Source of the DNA: Desulfonatronaceae bacterium UBA663
GTDB taxonomy: Bacteria; Desulfobacterota; Desulfovibrionia; Desulfovibrionales; Desulfonatronaceae
Assembly (NCBI GenBank): GCA_002299865.1
Contig: DBNV01000005.1
Coordinates: 1 to 5,613 of the forward strand
Length of the DNA stretch: 5,613 nucleotides
Direction: 5' to 3'
Part shown: positions 1-4,828 of the stretch, in pieces
Numbering within the stretch: position 1 is the stretch's first letter
How the letters are laid out: each line of letters opens with the position of its first letter
The notes under the pieces: generated by a model
Told to the model about the DNA's origin: nothing
Database searches by the model: none
Seen by the model: only the letters and a program-made list of their open reading frames with translations
Made by a program: the position numbers and the translations under genes

Positions 1-27
1 CGGGGTAGGAATCCAAGCTGTCGGATC

Positions 28-45
28 GCGCTGCGCCGCGCTGCG
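28..45. repeat. GC-rich GCGCTGCG short repeat in upstream gap
   Basis: GCGCTGCGCCGC at 28-39 followed by GCTGCG forms two near-tandem copies of CGCGCTGCG. The same 12 bases occur exactly at 2021-2032 in another intergenic gap. The rest of 1-94 shows no gene that I can support. A TAG at 6-8 could end an upstream gene in the third frame, but the window shows too little to tell. Confidence 0.35.
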
Positions 46-94
46 TTTCCTGCACGGCAAAACCGAACGCCGGACAGGTTCCTTCTTGAATGCT

Positions 95-105
95 GGAAAG
101 GTGAT
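95..105 (+). promoter_or_regulatory. Ribosome binding site deciding the start at 109
   Basis: GGAAAGGTGAT lies just upstream of the ATG at 109. It matters because the reading frame continues open to the window edge with an Arg-rich, unprotein-like translation and no usable start codon, so this site supports 109 as the true start. Confidence 0.6.
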
Positions 106-108
106 CTC

Positions 109-660
109 ATGCACGTTTCGGACAATCAGTACTACATTCTCAAGGACGTCCACGTCATTTCCAGGCTGGGCGGGTCGAGCGGATGCCTGCCGCACAAGGA
201 CGCCCTGATTTATGACCGACAGGAGCTTATGGAACTTCTGGAAGGGGACTATGTCAAGGAGGTGACCTTGATGAAGCCCTGCGGCGGGGAAATCCGAGGA
301 TTAAAGTTGACGCGCCGGGGGGAATGGCTCCTGCGCAAACTGGAGGCCAAATACGCCGTGGATAAGACCGAGCCCTGCGAGGTTGAATCCGCCGGGCAAG
401 TCTGTCTTGGTCCGGATCTCGTGGACATTCTGCGGGATATGTATCATTTCTGTCGTCTGAAGAAGTCAGGTGGCATTTTCCCCCACAAGGAGGCCGAATC
501 CTACCTCCAAGATGATCTTGAATTCTTGTATTTGAACGGATATATTTTTAAAATTCAACTGGGTGCAAAGCCAGGAAAGAGGGAGAAGGGATTTGTGCTG
601 TCCAACAAGGGCGAAGCGGTTGTTCGGACGGCTGAGGAGGCCGCGGAGTCATGTCGCTGA
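109..660 (+). CDS. Unrecognised protein with two tandem winged-helix-like repeats
   Basis: I do not recognise this 183-residue protein as a named family. It contains two copies of one unit, residues 10-79 and 107-176, which align without gaps at an offset of 97 and share about 23 of 70 residues. Shared positions include I10/I107, D13/D110, R19/R116, P28-H29-K30/P125-H126-K127, Y35/Y132, Y48/Y145, G64/G161 and G71-E72/G168-E169. Each copy ends in a pattern like a winged-helix wing (a 'GYI' strand, a charged turn, then 'LS/T-x-x-G-E'), so a tandem winged-helix fold with a DNA- or protein-binding role is a reasonable inference, not a demonstrated function. No signal peptide or membrane segment is seen. 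The ATG at 109 has a good ribosome binding site (GGAAAGGTGAT, 95-105). The frame stays open upstream to the window edge but has no ATG, GTG or TTG there. A 123-base gap separates it from nikR, so co-transcription is uncertain. Confidence 0.8.
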   Translation: MHVSDNQYYILKDVHVISRLGGSSGCLPHKDALIYDRQELMELLEGDYVKEVTLMKPCGGEIRGLKLTRRGEWLLRKLEAKYAVDKTEPCEVESAGQVCLGPDLVDILRDMYHFCRLKKSGGIFPHKEAESYLQDDLEFLYLNGYIFKIQLGAKPGKREKGFVLSNKGEAVVRTAEEAAESCR

Positions 661-774
661 CAACGGCGGCATGGTCACATCGATCGGTTTGCGGCGGCTT
701 TTTAAGTCCGGCCATGCGGGAAAAGGCACCTACGGAAGGTTTATTCGTGGACACAACCATTTGGGAAGCAGAAA

Positions 775-780
775 AAGGAG
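775..780 (+). promoter_or_regulatory. nikR ribosome binding site (AAGGAG)
   Basis: AAGGAG ends at 780. Two consecutive ATG codons follow at 784 and 787. The spacing is 3 bases to the first and 6 to the second, so the second ATG is the more likely start. The protein differs by one Met only. Confidence 0.65.
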
Positions 781-786
781 CAGATG

Positions 787-1206
787 ATGGGCAAAACGAT
801 CCGTTTCGGCGTGTCCCTGGATTCCGATCTGCTGGAAAAATTCGACAACCTGTGCGCTGAACGATCCTATCAGACCCGTTCCGAAGCCATTCGGGACCTG
901 ATCCGGAACATGCTGGTCCAAAAGGAATGGGAGGACGTGCAGGGGGAAACGGCCGGCACTCTGAGCATGGTCTACGACCACCATCAGAGCGATCTAGCCC
1001 AGAAGCTGACGGAACTGCAGCATGATTTCCTGGATATCATCGTGGCTTCCCTGCATGTGCATCTGGACCACAACAACTGCATGGAGATCCTGGTGCTGCG
1101 CGGCATCGGCGAGCGCCTGCGCGATCTCGGCCAGAAGCTGACGTCCACCAAGGGCGTAAAGCACGGCAAGCTGACCCTGACCACCACGGGCAAGAACCTG
1201 AAATAG
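787..1206 (+). CDS. nikR: Nickel-responsive transcriptional regulator NikR
   Basis: NikR is a cytoplasmic ribbon-helix-helix repressor that binds Ni(II) and then DNA, normally shutting off nickel uptake genes. Counting from the ATG at 787 it has 139 residues, the usual family length. Residues 4-45 form the ribbon-helix-helix (beta strand KTIRFGVSLD, then helices with the typical SEAIRDLIR). The C-terminal ACT-like tetramerisation and metal domain contains H79, H90, H92 and C98 in a 'QHD...LHVHLDHNNC' arrangement, matching the four square-planar ligands known in E. coli NikR (H76, H87, H89, C95). All ligands are present, so it should sense nickel. An in-frame ATG at 784 is possible but sits too close to the ribosome binding site. 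No nickel transporter, hydrogenase or obvious NikR dyad lies in the window, so its targets are elsewhere. folE2 follows 14 bases after its stop and is probably co-transcribed. Confidence 0.95.
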   Translation: MGKTIRFGVSLDSDLLEKFDNLCAERSYQTRSEAIRDLIRNMLVQKEWEDVQGETAGTLSMVYDHHQSDLAQKLTELQHDFLDIIVASLHVHLDHNNCMEILVLRGIGERLRDLGQKLTSTKGVKHGKLTLTTTGKNLK

Positions 1207-1220
1207 GGCTGCGGTGTCTT

Positions 1221-1997
1221 TTGCTTGACGTTCAGAACGCGCCCTCACCCGTGTCTGTGGACATCGACCGGGTCGGGGTGCGGCACTTCCAGTTCCCCCT
1301 GGTTGTCCGGGAGCGGGATCACGGCCGGCAGCACACCGTGGCCTGGGTGGAAATGGGCGTGGATTTGCCGGCCCGTTTCAAGGGCACGCACATGAGCCGG
1401 TTCGTGGAAGCCTTGCAAGACTGGTCCGGCGTTCTGGACTACGGGGGGCTGAAGCATCTGCTGGCCGACATCAAGGCGCGGCTGGAAGCCCAGAAAGCTT
1501 GGATCAGCTTTCAGTTTCCCTTTTTTCTGGAGCACGCCTCGCCCTCCACGGGCAGTCTGGCCCGGATGGACTATCAATGCCGGGTTTCCGGCGAATTTCA
1601 GGGCCGGGAACTGCTGTTCAACCTTGAGGTGGAGGTGCCGGTGATGACGGTTTGTCCTTGTTCTCTGGCTATTTGCGAGCAGGGAGCGCACAGCCAGCGG
1701 ACCATGGTGAGGATTAAAACCCAGACCAGGGGCCTCGTCTGGCTTGAGGACCTGATCGAATTGGCCCAGGAGGCGGGATCGTCGCCGGTTTACGCGCTGC
1801 TCAAACGCGAGGACGAGAAGAAAGTGATTGAACAGGCCTTTGGCAAGCCGTGCTTCGTGGAGGACGTGGTGCGCAACGTGAGCGCTAGTCTCGGTAAGCT
1901 GGCCCAGGTGCTTTGGTATCGGGTGGAGGTGGAAAGCCAGGAATCCATCCACAACCACAACGCGTATGCGTGCATTGAGAGGACGCTTAAGTCTTAA
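1221..1997 (+). CDS. folE2: GTP cyclohydrolase IB (FolE2 type)
   Basis: FolE2 converts GTP to 7,8-dihydroneopterin triphosphate, the entry step to tetrahydrofolate, in the cytoplasm. It is unrelated in sequence to most FolE1 enzymes and in studied cases works with metals other than zinc. The 258-residue product is of normal family length. Supporting motifs are the N-terminal DVQ (3-5) and IDRVGV (15-20), the metal and active-site segment CPCS...GAHSQR (145-160), SSPVYALLKREDEK (187-200), FVEDVVRNV (212-220) and the C-terminal ESIHNHNAYA (241-250). The TTG start is chosen because the conserved DVQ begins two codons later and no ATG or GTG lies upstream in frame. The next candidate, GTG at 1251, would remove DVQ. 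The ribosome binding site is weak, which fits translational coupling to nikR 14 bases upstream. No second GTP cyclohydrolase gene is visible, so it cannot be said whether this is the only one in the genome. Confidence 0.95.
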   Translation: MLDVQNAPSPVSVDIDRVGVRHFQFPLVVRERDHGRQHTVAWVEMGVDLPARFKGTHMSRFVEALQDWSGVLDYGGLKHLLADIKARLEAQKAWISFQFPFFLEHASPSTGSLARMDYQCRVSGEFQGRELLFNLEVEVPVMTVCPCSLAICEQGAHSQRTMVRIKTQTRGLVWLEDLIELAQEAGSSPVYALLKREDEKKVIEQAFGKPCFVEDVVRNVSASLGKLAQVLWYRVEVESQESIHNHNAYACIERTLKS

Positions 1998-2020
1998 ATC
2001 TTGATCCGCAAGCAGAGAAT

Positions 2021-2043
2021 GCGCTGCGCCGCTGCGCCGCTGC
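2021..2043. repeat. Tandem GCTGCGCC repeat between folE2 and the rhomboid gene
   Basis: The unit GCTGCGCC is repeated about three times head to tail starting at 2023. The first 12 bases (2021-2032) are identical to 28-39. Both copies sit in intergenic DNA. It may be a small dispersed repeat or chance in GC-rich sequence. Confidence 0.4.
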
Positions 2044-2051
2044 TAACGTGG

Positions 2052-2069
2052 CCATGGTCCGGACCTTGG
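2052..2069. promoter_or_regulatory. Imperfect 18-base palindrome, possible operator
   Basis: CCATGGTCCGGACCTTGG pairs at eight of nine positions (only T2055/T2066 mismatches), with the central ten bases GGTCCGGACC perfect. It lies 34 bases upstream of the rhomboid start. No T-run follows, so a terminator is unlikely. An operator or a short hairpin in the leader are the alternatives. Confidence 0.35.
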
Positions 2070-2103
2070 GATGAAATGACTGGAAACGTCTGGATTTACA
2101 TGT

Positions 2104-3084
2104 GTGAGTGATTTTTTGGCCCAGGACCGCCCCCAGGACCGCCCCACGGACGGGCATCGTCGGCCATGGAACGACGGCGGCTTTCAGGACCAGGCCCACG
2201 TCCTTGGTGAGAATCTTTCCTGGGAAGAAGCCGACGCGCATGCCTTGGTCCTGGCCTCGGCCCGCATCCATTATCGCTTCCGCAGATCAGGGTGGGGATG
2301 GAGTTTAGAGGTCGCGGCCGCAGACGCTGCACAGGCCCAAGCCGAGATAGAGCGCTTCCAGCGTGAAAATCCGCCTGTTCAGGACAGCAGCGCTTCTTCT
2401 CCTGCCGCCTCTGGGACAATGACCGGAATCGTGGCCGCTCTGGTGTTGCTCTCCTTTCATGTGGTCACCACGCGGCACGGGGCCCACGAAGTGTTCATTC
2501 TCCAGGCTGGGGCCAGCGCGGAGCATATTCTCAACGGAGAATACTGGCGTACGATCACGGCCTTGACCTTGCACAGCGACGTCAAGCATCTGGCCGGGAA
2601 CATGTTGGCCATCGCCGTGTTCGGAACCCTGCTTTGCAAGCGAATCGGCCACGGAGCGGCCTGGCTCCTGATCGTCCTCGCGGGCGCTGGAGGCAACCTG
2701 CTCAATGCTTGGCTGCACCAGGGCCACCATCTGTCCATCGGCGCGTCCACTGCGGTATTCGGTGCCGTGGGCCTGCTGGGGGGCATTCGCCTTCCCTTGG
2801 GCACGCGGGAGGCGGTGCATGGAGGGGCTGCAACCTGGAGATCTCTTGTCAAGGCGTGGGTGTTGCCTTTGGGCGCTGCCTTGGGGCTTTTAGCCATGCT
2901 GGGCAGCGACGCGCAGACCGATCTAGGCGCGCATTTGTTCGGCTGTCTGAGCGGACTGTTTCTGGGGGCCCTGTACGCGTCGCGCTTTTCCCGCCCTTTG
3001 GAGGAAGGGACGCAAATGCTGTTGATGTTCGCGGCCCTGACCCTTGTCGGCTGGAGTTGGTGGCGTGTCGGGACGCTTTTTTGA
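2104..3084 (+). CDS. Rhomboid family intramembrane serine protease with soluble N-terminal domain
   Basis: Rhomboids cut transmembrane segments of other membrane proteins inside the inner membrane using a Ser-His dyad. The 326-residue product has about 105 cytoplasmic residues, then a six- or seven-helix membrane core. Core signatures are WR in loop 1 (148-149), HLAGN (162-166, oxyanion His and Asn), GASTAVFG (213-220, catalytic S215) and GAHLFG (275-280, catalytic H277), so it should be active. Residues ~39-90 look like the small alpha/beta domain seen before the membrane core in GlpG-type rhomboids; that match is by pattern only. The GTG at 2104 is preferred: an in-frame TGA at 2077 bars extension and there is no in-frame ATG until 2419, at the edge of the first membrane helix. 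GGA at 2092-2094 gives only a weak ribosome binding site. Its substrate cannot be told from context. Pyruvate kinase follows after 77 bases. Confidence 0.93.
   Translation: MSDFLAQDRPQDRPTDGHRRPWNDGGFQDQAHVLGENLSWEEADAHALVLASARIHYRFRRSGWGWSLEVAAADAAQAQAEIERFQRENPPVQDSSASSPAASGTMTGIVAALVLLSFHVVTTRHGAHEVFILQAGASAEHILNGEYWRTITALTLHSDVKHLAGNMLAIAVFGTLLCKRIGHGAAWLLIVLAGAGGNLLNAWLHQGHHLSIGASTAVFGAVGLLGGIRLPLGTREAVHGGAATWRSLVKAWVLPLGAALGLLAMLGSDAQTDLGAHLFGCLSGLFLGALYASRFSRPLEEGTQMLLMFAALTLVGWSWWRVGTLF
2121..2144 (+). repeat. Perfect tandem 12-base duplication inside the rhomboid gene
   Basis: CCAGGACCGCCC occurs twice head to tail (2121-2132 and 2133-2144). Being a multiple of three it keeps the frame and encodes QDRPQDRP, residues 7-14 of the protein. 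It lies in a low-complexity, probably disordered N-terminal tail. Confidence 0.8.
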
Positions 3085-3150
3085 GCATTCTTTTACCAAA
3101 ACCATCAACCCGCGATCACTTCAAATCCAGAGCCTTTGCGGCTCGCTAAC

Positions 3151-3154
3151 GGAG
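3151..3154 (+). promoter_or_regulatory. Pyruvate kinase ribosome binding site
   Basis: GGAG ends 7 bases before the ATG at 3162. A 5-base-pair hairpin (GAGCC 3130-3134 with GGCTC 3140-3144) lies just upstream. It lacks a T-run and is not called a terminator. The rest of 3085-3150 shows nothing I can name. Confidence 0.55.
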
Positions 3155-3161
3155 CCTTTCC

Positions 3162-4649
3162 ATGCATTGTAAGATCGTCGTCACTCTGGGGCCGGCCTCG
3201 CTGGATTATGACGTCATGAAAGCCATGGTGCGTTACGGGGCGCGGATTTTTCGGCTGAATTTTTCCCATGCGGACGCCGCTTTTTTCAAACCGGCCTTGA
3301 AAATGATCCGTGACCTGGAGCGCGAACTGGATCTGCCGCTCACGGCCATGGCCGACCTGTGCGGTCCCAAGGTCCGCATCGGCGAAGTGGAAGGATCGCC
3401 CCGGCAGGTGAACAAGGGCGAGTACGTGCATCTGGGTGCTCCGGAGCACAAACCCGCCGGCACAGCGCCCTTCATCAGCCTGGAGATGCCGGCCCTGTTG
3501 CGGGGCCTGGACGTGGGCATGTCCGTGAATTTGAGCGATGGGATGCTTCAGTTCAAGGTGTCCAGGGTGATCCGCAGGGACGAACTCTTTGAACTGGAGG
3601 CCCAGAACGCGGGTCTGCTGTCCTCGCACAAGGGCGTATCCTTCCCCGGCAAGAGCCATCCCATCAAGGCCTTGACCGAAAAAGACCGCAAGGACGTGCG
3701 CGAGGCCCTGGAGATCGGCATCGACGCGGTGGCTCTGTCCTTTGTTCAGGAAGCTGCGGACGTGATCGAACTGCGGGATTTGATCAAAAGCCATGGCGCC
3801 TGGGTTCCGGTGATCGCCAAGCTGGAGCGGCAGAACGCCGTGGACAACCTGGAGGCGATCCTGGCCCATGCCGACGGCGTGATGGTCGCCCGGGGGGACT
3901 TAGGATTGGAGTGCCCCCTTTCAGCCCTGCCCATTATTCAGAAGCGGATTTTGCGGGCCTGCCGGCACGCCCAGAAGCCGGCCATCGTGGCCACCCAGAT
4001 GCTGTTGTCCATGGTCAAGAACCCTTTGCCCACCAGGGCCGAATGCACGGACGTGGCCAACGCCATTCTGGACGGGACGGATTGCGTCATGCTTTCCGAG
4101 GAAACGGCCATCGGCAATTACCCCGTGGAGGCAGTGCGGTACATGAACGACATCGCCCGGGAAGCGGAAGCCTATTACCTGGAACGCCTGGGCGAGCCCT
4201 ACTTCCCGAAAAAGGAAAAGAACCCGGCCAAGTACCTGGCCTATGCGGCCTGTCTGTTGGCGGACAACGCCGAGAGCAAGGCCCTGGTCTGCCATTCCAC
4301 GTCCGGTCGCACGGCCAGGCTTGTTTCCTCGCGCAGACCGGCCCAGCCCATCGTGGCCTTGACGCCTGACAGCGCGGTGATGCGGGCCTTGAACTTCGTC
4401 TGGGGGGTGCATCCCCGGCTGGTGGGCACCGCCGTGGAGAACCATACGGCCAGGGCCGAGTTGTTCGTCCAGCAGTCGCCGGAGTTTCAACCCGGAGACA
4501 ACGTGATCATCACTTCCGGGCAGGCCACGCCTGGTCAAATGGACATTTCGACCAACGAAGTTAAAATCTACTACAAGTACAAACAACCCTGTTTTTCGCC
4601 GCCCACGTCTTCGGGGGACGCCTTCTTCGTGCGTTGTACGCCTGGATGA
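3162..4649 (+). CDS. pyk: Pyruvate kinase with extended C-terminus
   Basis: Pyruvate kinase transfers phosphate from phosphoenolpyruvate to ADP, giving pyruvate and ATP, the last step of glycolysis in the cytoplasm. The A domain starts with KIVVTLGPAS (4-13), then FRLNFSH (30-36, R31, N33, S35) and D65 in ADLCGPKVR. The B domain covers about 70-170. Catalytic K220, metal ligands E222 and D246 (ARGDLG) and T278 (ATQ) all fall at the same numbers as in E. coli PykF. PTRAE (290-294) and LSEETAIGNYP (311-321) are typical. The C domain holds STSGRTAR (379-386), the region that binds an allosteric sugar phosphate in related enzymes; the effector here is unknown. The family normally ends near residue 470 (NEVKIYYK, 465-472), whereas this ORF continues for 23 residues rich in Pro, Ser and Cys. 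One oddity is MLLSM (280-284), where the family usually has MLESM. A ribosome binding site (GGAG) sits 7 bases upstream of the ATG. Confidence 0.97.
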   Translation: MHCKIVVTLGPASLDYDVMKAMVRYGARIFRLNFSHADAAFFKPALKMIRDLERELDLPLTAMADLCGPKVRIGEVEGSPRQVNKGEYVHLGAPEHKPAGTAPFISLEMPALLRGLDVGMSVNLSDGMLQFKVSRVIRRDELFELEAQNAGLLSSHKGVSFPGKSHPIKALTEKDRKDVREALEIGIDAVALSFVQEAADVIELRDLIKSHGAWVPVIAKLERQNAVDNLEAILAHADGVMVARGDLGLECPLSALPIIQKRILRACRHAQKPAIVATQMLLSMVKNPLPTRAECTDVANAILDGTDCVMLSEETAIGNYPVEAVRYMNDIAREAEAYYLERLGEPYFPKKEKNPAKYLAYAACLLADNAESKALVCHSTSGRTARLVSSRRPAQPIVALTPDSAVMRALNFVWGVHPRLVGTAVENHTARAELFVQQSPEFQPGDNVIITSGQATPGQMDISTNEVKIYYKYKQPCFSPPTSSGDAFFVRCTPG

Positions 4650-4767
4650 TCTTTGAGGCGGCCTTAAGTGGCCATGGGACCAAAGATTGCAAAGATTGTG
4701 ATGCTGGGGCGGGAGATAATTCGTCCCTTGGCTTTGTGCCAGCTATTTGACAGCAGGGCCATCTTTG
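4649..4767. repeat. Four copies of CAAAGAT/ATCTTTG in the activator leader
   Basis: ATCTTTG occurs at 4649-4655 and 4761-4767. Its reverse complement CAAAGAT occurs at 4681-4687 and 4690-4696, the latter two inside a perfect tandem 9-mer CAAAGATTG (4681-4689, 4690-4698). The first ATCTTTG can form a 7-base-pair stem with 4681-4687, enclosing a GGCC/GGCC inner stem (4660-4663 with 4670-4673). The last ATCTTTG can pair instead with either central copy. No T-run follows, so a standard terminator for pyk is not evident. Confidence 0.5.
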
Positions 4768-4776
4768 CGCAAAAGT
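4747..4776 (+). promoter_or_regulatory. Possible sigma-70 promoter for the sigma-54 activator gene
   Basis: A perfect TTGACA (4747-4752) is followed, 18 bases later, by a poor -10 match AAAAGT (4771-4776, three of six). The perfect palindrome TTTGCGCAAA (4764-4773) overlaps the -10 area and could be an operator. The -35 is convincing, the -10 is not. Confidence 0.3.
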
Positions 4777-4791
4777 AAGGCTTCCTCTCCC

Positions 4792-4809
4792 AAGCTTTAT
4801 TGAAAGCTT
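4792..4809 (+). promoter_or_regulatory. Seven-base-pair hairpin next to the activator ribosome binding site
   Basis: AAGCTTT (4792-4798) and AAAGCTT (4803-4809) are perfect inverted repeats with the loop ATTG. The hairpin ends two bases before the AAGGAG at 4811-4816. It could limit ribosome access or protect the mRNA 5' side. A terminator is unlikely because no T-run follows. Confidence 0.45.
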
Positions 4810-4810
4810 T

Positions 4811-4816
4811 AAGGAG
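4811..4816 (+). promoter_or_regulatory. Ribosome binding site of the activator gene
   Basis: AAGGAG is followed, 12 bases after its last base, by the ATG at 4829, a rather long spacing. An in-frame TAA at 4817-4819 lies between the two, so translation cannot begin further upstream in this frame. Confidence 0.6.
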
Positions 4817-4828
4817 TAACGAAGAACC

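Noticed and set aside
661..783. NikR operator or terminator upstream of nikR
   Set aside because: No inverted repeat resembling a NikR box and no stem followed by a T-run was found. The CGGCGGC copies at 664-670 and 692-698 are direct repeats likely due to base composition.
651..860. Plus-strand ORF of 69 codons overlapping the end of the 109-660 gene and the start of nikR
   Set aside because: It overlaps nikR by over 70 bases, has no ribosome binding site of note and no recognisable motif. The nikR frame is certain.
1245..1958. Long minus-strand ORF opposite folE2
   Set aside because: It is the mirror of a strongly coding GC-rich gene. The + strand protein carries all FolE2 motifs and the minus product has none.
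3130..3144. Terminator after the rhomboid gene
   Set aside because: The GAGCC/GGCTC stem is only five base pairs and lacks a T-run. It lies just upstream of the pyk ribosome binding site.
3105..3869. 254-codon minus-strand ORF opposite pyruvate kinase
   Set aside because: A shadow of pyk: His/Gln-rich low-complexity translation and no family motif. The + strand reading is unambiguous.
4601..4620. Terminator hairpin within the pyk tail (CGTC/GACG)
   Set aside because: Only four base pairs, no T-run after it, and it lies inside the reading frame.
4756..4771. Sigma-54 (-24/-12) promoter in front of the activator
   Set aside because: GG-N10-GC can be found at 4757-4770, but the -24 side matches poorly and TTGC falls at the wrong spacing.
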